Source: Akkermansiaceae bacterium (lineage in GTDB: Bacteria > Verrucomicrobiota > Verrucomicrobiia > Verrucomicrobiales > Akkermansiaceae). From it: a stretch of 5,795 nt of DNA. Numbering within the stretch: position 1 is the stretch's first letter; every line of letters starts with the position of its first letter. Position numbers and translations under genes: made by a program. This document shows, one piece after another, positions 1 through 5,795 of this stretch. The notes beneath the pieces are model-generated. The model had not been told where the DNA came from. It ran no database searches and saw only the letters and a program-made list of their open reading frames with translations. Where the stretch lies: the NCBI GenBank assembly GCA_014379305.1, contig JACMMB010000046.1, positions 1-5,795 of the forward strand. Reading direction: 5' to 3'.

Positions 1-570
1 AGCCTCGGTTACAATACGGATGGTCCAGGATTCATGCGTGCCATAGACGAAGCATTTGAGCTCAAGCTGAGCGATACCCATAGCCTGATCCTGGGAGCGG
101 GAGGCGGGGCAGGGCAGGCAATCGCTACCCAGTGCGCTTTGCAAAAACCTGCAAAACTCACACTCGTCAACCGCAGCCTCGACAAAATCATCGCTCTCGC
201 CAGCCGGCTGCAAATCATCTCATCCGATACAAAAATTTTCACCCTGACTTTCGATGATCCGAATCTCATAGAATACTGCCATGCTGCTGATTTGCTGGTC
301 CAAACCACTTCCCTTGGTTTGCAAAAAAACGACCCGCCCGTTATTCCCGCCAGCCATCTACTCGCAACCCATCGCGTTTACGACACGATCTACCAACCTG
401 CGGAAACCCCGTTCCTGATGTCAGCACGCCTTGTTGGCTGCCGGACCGAAAACGGACTCAGCCTGCTTCTGCATCAGGGTGTCATTGCCTTTCAGCACTG
501 GTTCCCTGGCACCGATCCAATTGATCACATGCGCGCAACTCTGAAATCGTCGGCCAATAAGGAATTATAA
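1..570 (+). CDS. aroE: Shikimate dehydrogenase, C-terminal part (5' end outside window)
   Basis: This is the last 189 residues of shikimate dehydrogenase, which reduces 3-dehydroshikimate to shikimate with NADPH in the cytosolic chorismate pathway. The reading frame is open from base 1. It begins inside the family motif N-T-D-x-x-G-F (window residues 5-11), whose Asp is a catalytic/substrate-binding residue in the family. The NADP-binding glycine loop GAGGGAG follows at residues 32-38, then the NRS motif (57-59) that contacts the NADP phosphate. QTTSLGL corresponds to the usual NTTSxGM. The block D-x-x-Y-x-P-x-x-T-x-x-L and the C-terminal ENGLSLLLHQG, with its conserved Gln, complete the substrate-side signature. 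The substrate-binding N-terminal domain with the catalytic Lys lies left of the window. The gene converges on the 377-residue membrane-protein gene with a 10-bp gap. Nothing looks broken in the visible part. Confidence 0.95.
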   Translation, partial: SLGYNTDGPGFMRAIDEAFELKLSDTHSLILGAGGGAGQAIATQCALQKPAKLTLVNRSLDKIIALASRLQIISSDTKIFTLTFDDPNLIEYCHAADLLVQTTSLGLQKNDPPVIPASHLLATHRVYDTIYQPAETPFLMSARLVGCRTENGLSLLLHQGVIAFQHWFPGTDPIDHMRATLKSSANKEL

Positions 571-580
571 AGGAACATCC

Positions 581-1714
581 TCACCTATTCCCGAACAGGT
601 CATCTTTCAGTTTCTTGATGTCGTATCCCATTTCGTCCGTATCGATCCAGTGACACGCGAGAATTTGATCGAGGACAAACTTCCTTCTAATGCCGCCATC
701 ATCCCGGCTCACACGGACTCGAAGTCGGACCAATCCCATGCCCTCCATGTAAGAGAGATTCTCATCAAAAATCCTCTCGTCATCGTTTCTTGACTTGAAA
801 GCGGCCTCCAGCAAAAGACCCTCATCACTCCTCCGGTCCACCACAAACTCCGGGGATTCCATGCCCGTCTCCAAGGGCTTTCCGAACTCCGGGGCATACA
901 TCACGAATGTCAGGCGCGCACCGCTTTGCTCCGCTTCGTCTTCCTTCAGTCGCTGTCTTGCCAACAGGCGGAACTCAGCTTCCCCAGGACCCTCACCGGC
1001 CAGAAACAATGTCCATGGAAAATCGCTATAACGGCTGAAATGTTCCCAGTCCAAACGCCAGATTCCCCTGTCACGGCGGAAGATCGCATCGAATTCCAGC
1101 CCGTCCTTTTCCTTCCAACGGGTTTCCACCATCCATTCCTTTCCCACTTTAATCACCGATTGGTCGATTCGGTATAACTTTTTAACATCCACATTCGGAA
1201 GCGGATTGTTGGCATAAAAAGCAGCCATTTTACCGGCCATCTCGATAGGATTCACTACAAACTGATTGCGGGCTTCAGGAGTGCCCGACATTAAAAATCC
1301 TGCCAGGGCTTGATGGCATTCCGGCAAAGCATCCTTGAGAGTGGCAATGCGCTCATCCGCGAGAGTGCCCTTGGTCATCTTCCCCGCAACGGTTTCCTGT
1401 TCCTCTCTTACTTTATCATTTCTGGCATTATAATTCCGTAATCCCACCAGCAGAACCATGATCATGGTCCAGACGATCACCACCCGCAGCATCGTGTTGG
1501 CGCGTCTTTTTTTGCGAACCGCACGCGCCCCGCCTTCGTCCAGATGCTCCCCTTTTTTGCTGAAAATTTCAGTTTCCGGCGTTGCCGATTCAACCGGCCA
1601 AAGACCGATTCCAGGCTTCTGATTGCAAGTTTCGCAGCATCGGGTTTTATCAGGCCCGAAGCCGGATTGAAACAAAGAGCCGCAGCGCCCGCAGTGATAC
1701 CATGCGTCTGTCAT
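581..1714 (-). CDS. Zinc-ribbon single-pass membrane protein of unknown function (377 aa)
   Basis: I cannot name a family for this protein. Residues 8-30 form a small zinc ribbon: C8-x2-C11, then C27-x2-C30, with an extra C26. A charged linker ends in a basic patch (RKKRR, 67-71) just before one hydrophobic segment (about 74-92). By the positive-inside rule the ribbon is cytosolic and residues 93-377 are extracytoplasmic. The outer part starts with a helical region (about 120-180, including ALAGFLMSGTPEARNQFV) and continues into a beta-rich domain with IFR (211-213), RLDW (220-223), FRLL (248-251) and a final W356-x-D358. These landmarks recur in the 509-residue protein encoded directly upstream, so the two are paralogues. 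The ATG lies 1 bp after that gene's TAA, which suggests co-transcription and translational coupling; only a weak GGCGGA purine stretch precedes it. A role in envelope sensing or assembly is a guess from location only. Confidence 0.88.
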   Translation of the reverse strand: MTDAWYHCGRCGSLFQSGFGPDKTRCCETCNQKPGIGLWPVESATPETEIFSKKGEHLDEGGARAVRKKRRANTMLRVVIVWTMIMVLLVGLRNYNARNDKVREEQETVAGKMTKGTLADERIATLKDALPECHQALAGFLMSGTPEARNQFVVNPIEMAGKMAAFYANNPLPNVDVKKLYRIDQSVIKVGKEWMVETRWKEKDGLEFDAIFRRDRGIWRLDWEHFSRYSDFPWTLFLAGEGPGEAEFRLLARQRLKEDEAEQSGARLTFVMYAPEFGKPLETGMESPEFVVDRRSDEGLLLEAAFKSRNDDERIFDENLSYMEGMGLVRLRVRVSRDDGGIRRKFVLDQILACHWIDTDEMGYDIKKLKDDLFGNR

Positions 1715-1715
1715 A

Positions 1716-3245
1716 TTAATTTTTTTCCGCCGTCACTCCATCAAGCCAGTTTACTTGGATCAACTTCCGGATCATCCATTGGTTCGGCAACAGGTCGTCT
1801 GATCCTGGCTTTATTTCCAGGATAACCTGCACTTCTTTTTTTACTTCACCCGTGATTTGCTTAGGCATGAAAAGCTCCATCAGTTTTTCATCAAGCTCAC
1901 TGCCTCTTTCGGTGTAGCCCCAGATATTCATATCAAGCTTGGGAGATAAAAGACGAAACGAATGAAACTTTTCTTCTGGCAATGAAAAAGTAAAGAACCC
2001 CGCCTTTGATATCCATGTACGGATTTCGCTGCCGTTTCCCGCCCCGGCTTTCATTTCCTCGAATTCTGCCGTGCCATAGCCACTGGAGGCCTTCCAATCG
2101 AGCTTCAAGCCTTCATCCGTACTGCGAAAAATCGATATGAACGGGGTGAAATCAGAGTTGGTTCCCTCCAGAACGGCATAACGCAAACCATCCTCATCCA
2201 AGACCTTCCACAATGCTTCGTCCCCTGGCATCCATCCAGGCTTCATGCCCAGAGGTTTCCATTTTTCTTTCATCAGCGGCAACACCGAATCCTTCAGGAA
2301 GACCAGGCTTTCGATCTTTTCAAGAGAATCTGACGTCGCGTAAAGAGCATATTGTCTCCTGGCTGTTTCCTGGCTATTTGTAAGCAGCTCGAACATTTCC
2401 AATTCGTCACGTAAGCCGTTGAATTCCTCGTTTGTAGGGTCCATTTGACTGTAAAGCGGTTTGTCCGACTTACGTGCTTTCTTACCTGACCTCTGGCTTA
2501 AAATAACGGCAGCTACTACCAACAAAAGCACCCCTATACCGGCCAAAACAAGCCAACCCAAGGAATTCAGTCCCTTACCCTCCCCCCAGTCAACCCGCTC
2601 AGCGTGCACTATACGGCGGCGCACCATCGGTCCCTCCTCCTGATCCTCTTCGCTGATTGTTTTGGCAACAATCGGGGTCATCTTCGCTGCCCGGCTTAAT
2701 TCATTTTTACTTCTGTCACCGCTACCGATTTCATGGATGCGAGAGCGTTTGGTCGGCGAACCTCCTGGAAGTATGACCTTCAGAGCCTCGCCTGCTGTAG
2801 ACTCCGGCTCCTGTGAGATACCGGTCAATGGCAGGACCTGTGAATTATCGGCTATCGCTTTAGCGGAAGGCTTTTTATCTCCTGATTTACCAGTGTCATT
2901 ATTTGCAATTGTCAGTGCTGTTTTCTTAGGCGCTTTCGCAGGTATTTTTTTTGCCGCCTTGCTCGCCCCATTGTTCATCACTTGTTTCGGCAGCGGTGCT
3001 GAAACTGAATCTTTATCAACCCGGCCCTTCGCTTCTTCAGCTTTCGGTTTAACAGTTTTTCTATCGCTATTCCTTGGCTTGGCCAAATCCCTGATAATCT
3101 CCCTTTGTTCAGGAGAACTGCGATCATTTTTTCTTGAGGGCAAACCTGTTTTCGATGTGTCGGAAACCACGATCATATCGTCCCAATCATCATCTGGTGA
3201 TAGTTCGGGCGCATGATTATTGGGATCATCCATATCAGAATTCAT
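1716..3245 (-). CDS. Single-pass membrane protein with long disordered cytoplasmic N-terminus (509 aa)
   Basis: This protein is of unknown function. Residues 1-30 are acidic (DDDWDDM). Residues about 35-200 are low-complexity, rich in Lys, Ala, Pro and Ser (for example KAAKKIPAKAPKK), and probably disordered. A short juxtamembrane block (about 207-223, MVRRRIVHAERVDW) precedes one hydrophobic helix at about 228-249, followed by basic residues. The extracytoplasmic part (about 260-509) has a helical stretch (272-330) and then a beta-rich domain with IFR (372-374), KLDW (381-384), FRLL (430-433) and W500-x-D502. It resembles the outer domain of the next gene's product but has no zinc ribbon. 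It starts 79 bp after lptE and ends 1 bp before the next start. The ATG at 3245 is the first good start; a second ATG four codons in (M5) is possible. Two sampled 60-base rows of this gene are 42% and 45% G+C, lower than rows sampled in proC. Confidence 0.88.
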   Translation of the reverse strand: MNSDMDDPNNHAPELSPDDDWDDMIVVSDTSKTGLPSRKNDRSSPEQREIIRDLAKPRNSDRKTVKPKAEEAKGRVDKDSVSAPLPKQVMNNGASKAAKKIPAKAPKKTALTIANNDTGKSGDKKPSAKAIADNSQVLPLTGISQEPESTAGEALKVILPGGSPTKRSRIHEIGSGDRSKNELSRAAKMTPIVAKTISEEDQEEGPMVRRRIVHAERVDWGEGKGLNSLGWLVLAGIGVLLLVVAAVILSQRSGKKARKSDKPLYSQMDPTNEEFNGLRDELEMFELLTNSQETARRQYALYATSDSLEKIESLVFLKDSVLPLMKEKWKPLGMKPGWMPGDEALWKVLDEDGLRYAVLEGTNSDFTPFISIFRSTDEGLKLDWKASSGYGTAEFEEMKAGAGNGSEIRTWISKAGFFTFSLPEEKFHSFRLLSPKLDMNIWGYTERGSELDEKLMELFMPKQITGEVKKEVQVILEIKPGSDDLLPNQWMIRKLIQVNWLDGVTAEKN

Positions 3246-3246
3246 A

Positions 3247-3307
3247 GATCTTCGTCACACATGACCTTATTTATCGATTTGGACATATCATGCAAGCCAC
3301 GAAGACC
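3247..3307 (-). promoter_or_regulatory. Possible RNA hairpin in the leader of the 509-aa gene
   Basis: In the minus-strand transcript, GGUCUUCGU (3307 to 3299) can pair with ACGAAGAUC (3255 to 3247): nine pairs, one of them G-U. After a 5/3-nt internal loop, GCAUG (3293-3289) can pair with CAUGU (3263-3259). The 3' arm ends 1 nt before the ATG of the 509-aa gene and covers the place where a ribosome-binding site would lie. No U-run follows, so it is not an obvious intrinsic terminator. Pairing was found by eye; its stability and conservation are unknown. Confidence 0.3.
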
Positions 3308-3324
3308 CTGAATTACACGATTCG

Positions 3325-3849
3325 CTAATAGCCCGAAGAAAGTTTGGAAACCAAATTCTGGCCCGCGCGTTCGAATGCGTCCGGCAAGGCATTCTGCCTC
3401 GCAGTCTGCAGATTGGAGTCCACAAAGAAACTGCTTTGCCCTTGGCTGGAGCCACTTGCTAGAATTTTAGTCGAATCCCTTCCATCGCGTAAGAGCCATT
3501 CGATCCAGACTTTGTTGGTAAGCTCTTCGGCAAGCAGTGAGTCGACTCGTGAACTGCGCAGAGTTGAGAATTCGATCCTTTGGAGTTTTCCCTCGAGAAT
3601 CGCATCGGCATTTCCCGCAGCCCCCAGCTTGTAAGTCCCGTCCTGAACCAAGGCATCCGCCACAGCCGAAGTCGCCAGAGCCTCCGCCCTCGGATGTAGT
3701 GTTCCGTTTTTGAACATCGGCACCGAGATGGATTTCACTGCCGCTAAAGACGGCGGCTTCGCTCCACCAAGCTGATATCCCGCGCACGAAGCTAAAATCA
3801 GCGCCATCAGGCCCGTGAGGAAAAATTTCATAAGAGTGACGGGATTCAA
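3325..3849 (-). CDS. lptE: LptE-like LPS-assembly outer-membrane lipoprotein
   Basis: LptE is the outer-membrane lipoprotein that plugs the LptD barrel and helps insert lipopolysaccharide in the outer leaflet. Counting from the TTG at 3849, a hydrophobic signal peptide ends in the lipobox L-A-S-C, with lipidated Cys at residue 22. The family's opening follows: CAGYQLGGAKP, then VKSISVPMFKNGTLHPRAEALAT (positions 38-60), typical of the GYxL...I.VP.F.N.T segment of LptE in non-proteobacterial lineages. At about 174 residues it is normal length. There are two possible starts. The TTG at 3849 has GGAG 6 nt upstream and leaves 1 bp after the bamD-like gene. The ATG at 3831 (MKFFLTGLMA, a compact signal peptide) has no visible ribosome-binding site and leaves 19 bp. 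I list the longer form; the mature lipoprotein is the same either way. LptD is not encoded in the window. Confidence 0.87.
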   Translation of the reverse strand: MNPVTLMKFFLTGLMALILASCAGYQLGGAKPPSLAAVKSISVPMFKNGTLHPRAEALATSAVADALVQDGTYKLGAAGNADAILEGKLQRIEFSTLRSSRVDSLLAEELTNKVWIEWLLRDGRDSTKILASGSSQGQSSFFVDSNLQTARQNALPDAFERAGQNLVSKLSSGY

Positions 3850-3850
3850 C

Positions 3851-4786
3851 CTATTCTCCGAGTTCCTTCAGCCGTGAACGCGCCTTATCGTAAACGGGAC
3901 CTGATTTCGCGCGCTTGGCCACATCCCTATAGTAAACTTTTGCGGATTCCGTTTGTCCGGAAGTGAAGTAGAAATCCGCGATCTCCAGAGAGCGCTCCAG
4001 CTCCCGGCTGTTGAGGTTTTTCGCCAGACTCCGTGCCTCGGCGTTTTTCGCATGACCGGGATATTGAATCAGGTAGTCGCTGAAAGCCTCTCCCGCGAGA
4101 TCGAGTGTGGCTTGGTTGCGGTTGCCCCTGTCCGCCTCCTCCATAAGCACCACACCTACCCGGAAAAGCGCCTCAGGCGCGTAACTGCTTTCCGGTTGGT
4201 CTCGCACTAGCTTTCGATACGCCTCGATCGCTTCCTTGGGCTTTTTCTTGCCTTGGTAAAGTTCGCCCATGGTAAACTGCGCTTTCGCGGAGGTCACCGA
4301 GCGCGGGGCATTATCCCTGACCTTTCCCAGCATCTCAGCGACCTTATCGGTCGAAAGCTTTGACTTTAAACCTATGAAGGACGATTTCACCTCTCCCTCC
4401 GCTGCTGACTGGGCCATATTTGCCTGCCGGTCAAGGGCTCTGGAATACATTCCGCTTCCTTGGTAGCGCATGAGAAATTCCTGATAGGCATCGAATGATT
4501 TAACGATTTCACCTTTCTGTTCCAACAGCTCTGCTTGGCGAAAACGGGCCTGCGCCGCGGATGGCGCGAACGGGTAATTTTCGGCGGTTTTTTCATAAAG
4601 CTTGATCGCCGAGGAACCATTGCCCGCATCATCGGCGGCTTTGGCTTTCAGATAGATAACCTCGCCCTCTTCGGACGCCGCCTGGGTATTTCCCGCGAGC
4701 GGCGGAAGGTCTTTGTCATTACCGCATGAAACTGTCATTACCGCCCCCGCAGCGAGTGCGGCAGCCAAAGGGAAACTCTTCGTCAT
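3851..4786 (-). CDS. BamD-like TPR outer-membrane lipoprotein
   Basis: This is a 311-residue exported lipoprotein built of TPR-type helical repeats, most like BamD, the TPR lipoprotein of the beta-barrel assembly complex. The signal peptide (residues 1-20) ends TVSC, giving Cys21 as the lipidated residue; Thr at -3 is less usual than Leu. After a short Gly/Asn/Ser linker, helix-pair repeats can be seen at about 43-76 (AIKLYEKTAENYP), 79-113 (SFDAYQEFLMRYQ), 167-200 (AIEAYRKLVRDQP), 203-246 (AFSDYLIQYPGHA) and 264-300 (SAKVYYRDVAKRA). The xxYP-type repeat ends match BamD and the related CpoB/YbgF-type proteins. E. coli BamD is about 245 residues, so this one is longer, with an irregular segment at about 120-165 between repeats two and three. 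No ribosome-binding site is evident before the ATG. The lptE neighbour supports an outer-membrane biogenesis role; BamD itself is likely but not certain, so I give no symbol. Confidence 0.82.
   Translation of the reverse strand: MTKSFPLAAALAAGAVMTVSCGNDKDLPPLAGNTQAASEEGEVIYLKAKAADDAGNGSSAIKLYEKTAENYPFAPSAAQARFRQAELLEQKGEIVKSFDAYQEFLMRYQGSGMYSRALDRQANMAQSAAEGEVKSSFIGLKSKLSTDKVAEMLGKVRDNAPRSVTSAKAQFTMGELYQGKKKPKEAIEAYRKLVRDQPESSYAPEALFRVGVVLMEEADRGNRNQATLDLAGEAFSDYLIQYPGHAKNAEARSLAKNLNSRELERSLEIADFYFTSGQTESAKVYYRDVAKRAKSGPVYDKARSRLKELGE
3856..3859 (-). promoter_or_regulatory. Shine-Dalgarno GGAG for the TTG start of lptE
   Basis: GGAG on the minus strand lies inside the last codons of the bamD-like gene, six bases upstream of the TTG at 3849. 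The in-frame ATG at 3831 is preceded by CACTCTT, which has no ribosome-binding character. This favours the rare start and tight coupling with the upstream gene, but start choice from spacing alone is not decisive. Confidence 0.45.
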
Positions 4787-4844
4787 GGCCCGAACATAGA
4801 AACTTTGAGTCCGTCGAAAAGGGGAAAGTAAGGGGGACGTTAAA

Positions 4845-5648
4845 CTAGCCCTTGCCCAACTCCGCCGATCTCCTGCTTGCCATCATCACGGCCTCAATCA
4901 ACGCGGACCGGACATTTTTTTCCTCTAAAACCGAAAGTCCGGCAATCGTCGTGCCGCCGGGAGATGTCACCATGTCTTTCAAAACAGCGGGATGTTCCCC
5001 CGTTTGGATGACCATTTCCGCCGCGCCGCTGACGGTTTGCGCCGCAAGCCGCATCGCATCCGCCCTGGGCAAACCGGCGCGCACTCCGCCATCGGCCAGT
5101 GCCTCGATGATTAAATACACATAAGCGGGTCCACTGCCGGAAAGTCCGGTCACCGCATCCATCAATTTTTCCGGTACGGAAACCGCCATTCCCACAGCAC
5201 CGAGCAGCGCCTTGACCACATCCTCGTCCCCCGCAACACATCTGCTTCCCATGCAGTAAGCTGCAGCCCCCTTCCCTACCAATGCCGGGGTATTGGGCAT
5301 CGTGCGGACCACCCTCATGTTCGCCGGGGTATGTTTCTCCAAATTAGCTAGAGTTACGCCTGCGGCGATCGAGATCATCAATTTTCCCGCCCCGCTATCC
5401 AGCTTGCAACTACCCAGAGCGGAGAAAACATCCTGCGGCTTGGTGCAAAGCAACAGAACCTCCGATCCCTCCAACGCATCAACGATACTTGCAGTCGTTT
5501 CCGCTCCAGTCAGCTTGGCGAAACTTTCCCTCGCGGCGGCGGCGGAATCAACACCCAACACCTCTCCACTTTTCACAACACCCCCGCGAATCGCCCCCTG
5601 CACCAAAGCGGTTCCCATTTTTCCGCAACCGATCACGCCCAACTTCAT
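4845..5648 (-). CDS. proC: Pyrroline-5-carboxylate reductase
   Basis: ProC catalyses the last step of proline synthesis: NAD(P)H-dependent reduction of 1-pyrroline-5-carboxylate to proline in the cytosol. At 267 residues it is full family length. The N-terminal Rossmann fold opens with GVIGCGKMG, giving G7-x-G9-x2-G12. LLLCTKPQDV (65-74) and MPNTPALVGKGAAAY (117-131) are family blocks. The C-terminal dimerisation/active-site domain has AVTGLSGSGPAYVY (165-178) and the P5CR signature DMVTSPGGTTIAGL (225-238). The start is well fixed: an in-frame TAA lies two codons upstream of the ATG. The only good purine tract, GGAGGGAG at 5677-5670, is 21 nt away and too far for a standard ribosome-binding site. 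ProC is the first gene of the minus-strand cluster and is divergent from the gene at 5713. The 58 bp before the bamD-like gene show no terminator, so they may be co-transcribed. Confidence 0.97.
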   Translation of the reverse strand: MKLGVIGCGKMGTALVQGAIRGGVVKSGEVLGVDSAAAARESFAKLTGAETTASIVDALEGSEVLLLCTKPQDVFSALGSCKLDSGAGKLMISIAAGVTLANLEKHTPANMRVVRTMPNTPALVGKGAAAYCMGSRCVAGDEDVVKALLGAVGMAVSVPEKLMDAVTGLSGSGPAYVYLIIEALADGGVRAGLPRADAMRLAAQTVSGAAEMVIQTGEHPAVLKDMVTSPGGTTIAGLSVLEEKNVRSALIEAVMMASRRSAELGKG

Positions 5649-5691
5649 AATTTAAAGTAGCCAAGAATTCTCCCTCCAGGCGAGCGACATT

Positions 5692-5702
5692 TTCCATTGG
5701 AA
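5692..5702. promoter_or_regulatory. Small palindrome in the proC/divergent-gene intergenic region
   Basis: TTCCA-T-TGGAA is a perfect 5+1+5 inverted repeat in the right half of the 64-bp gap between the proC start (5648) and the divergent start (5713). It ends 10 bp before that start. The position would suit an operator, but one short palindrome can occur by chance, and I see no convincing -35/-10 pair on either strand to anchor it. Confidence 0.2.
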
Positions 5703-5712
5703 TTTATAGGTC

Positions 5713-5795
5713 ATGGCCCATCATTCGGTCATGCCGAAGCTGCTCGCCTCTTTCTTGTTTTTCATTGGATGCTTAACTGGATTAAGTCAGGAAGA
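5713..5795 (+). CDS. Start of an exported protein or lipoprotein (3' end outside window)
   Basis: An open frame starts at the ATG at 5713 and runs off the right edge: 27 complete codons and two extra bases. The peptide begins MAHHSVMPKLLASFLFFIGC and continues LTGLSQE: a short polar start, one Lys, then a hydrophobic core, as in a Sec signal peptide. Cleavage could follow GLS or another small residue (signal peptidase I). FIGC could instead serve as a non-ideal lipobox with Cys20 lipidated. A second in-frame ATG at 5731 gives MPKLLASFLF, which is just as good a signal peptide. No strong ribosome-binding site precedes either; AGG sits only 2 nt before the first. All three minus-strand frames across 5720-5795 contain stops, so no gene reads in the other direction here. 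The function cannot be inferred from this fragment. Confidence 0.55.
   Translation, partial: MAHHSVMPKLLASFLFFIGCLTGLSQE

Noticed and set aside
9..308. A minus-strand frame of 99 codons opposite aroE
   Set aside because: aroE motifs are clear on the + strand, and the antisense product shows no recognisable features.
584..599. Six-pair hairpin (CCUGUU-CGGG-AAUAGG on the minus strand) at the end of the 377-aa gene as a terminator
   Set aside because: The stem is short with a G-U pair, lies within the last codons and is not followed by a U-run, so it does not meet the usual form of an intrinsic terminator.
2662..3216. A + strand open frame of 184 codons with hydrophobic, membrane-like stretches
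   Set aside because: It is antisense to the Lys/Ala/Pro-rich tail of the 509-aa protein. Lys codons read backwards give Phe and Leu, which explains the apparent membrane segments. It has no supporting start context.
3246..3324. TTGCAT / TAAATA with 16-bp spacing (minus strand) as a promoter for the 509-aa gene
   Set aside because: Only three of six bases match the consensus in each box, too weak to call in an AT-rich gap.
5293..5655. A + strand open frame of 120 codons opposite the N-terminal half of proC
   Set aside because: proC is full length with all family motifs on the minus strand; this frame is a shadow produced by the G+C-rich coding sequence.
5679..5748. GGCGAGC and GCTCGCC inverted repeat flanking the divergent start
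   Set aside because: Seven-base arms 56 bases apart, one arm inside the coding sequence; expected by chance at this length and composition.
5721..5765. A 14-residue minus-strand peptide frame (starts MKNKKEAS) upstream of proC, a possible leader peptide
   Set aside because: It has no ribosome-binding site, no run of proline codons or nearby attenuator, and it is antisense to the signal peptide of the divergent gene.

Overview
This is a gene-dense stretch of about 5.8 kb from a Gram-negative bacterium with an outer membrane. Two adjacent lipoproteins look like the outer-membrane biogenesis factors BamD and LptE, next to the housekeeping genes aroE and proC. The style of the proteins suggests the PVC superphylum, most likely Verrucomicrobiota: an LptE of the 'GYQLGG...VPMFKN' type, and single-pass membrane proteins with zinc-ribbon or low-complexity cytoplasmic N-termini. 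That assignment rests on family recognition, not on a search.

Layout from left to right. The 3' part of aroE (shikimate dehydrogenase) enters from the left on the + strand and ends 10 bp from the end of a convergent minus-strand cluster. Read in its own direction (right to left), that cluster is proC, a BamD-like TPR lipoprotein, lptE, a 509-residue single-pass membrane protein, and a 377-residue zinc-ribbon single-pass membrane protein. Spacings are 58 bp (proC/bamD), 1 bp or 19 bp (bamD/lptE, depending on the start), 79 bp (lptE/509-aa gene) and 1 bp (509-aa/377-aa genes). At the right edge a divergent + strand gene begins with a signal-peptide-like N-terminus and runs off the window. No stretch longer than 300 bp lacks a gene; the longest gap is 79 bp.

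How the genes relate. ProC makes proline and AroE belongs to aromatic biosynthesis; neither has an evident link to the membrane genes beyond position. BamD-like and LptE-like lipoproteins plausibly act together in building the outer membrane (beta-barrel insertion and LPS delivery). The two downstream membrane proteins are of unknown function. They share a recognisable extracytoplasmic domain (IFR...[RK]LDW, FRLL and a C-terminal W-x-D block) but have unrelated cytoplasmic N-termini, so they are divergent tandem paralogues. This pair is the least ordinary content of the window. I see no mobile element, CRISPR array, tRNA, rRNA or convincing intrinsic terminator, and no evidence of a defence or other novel multi-gene system.
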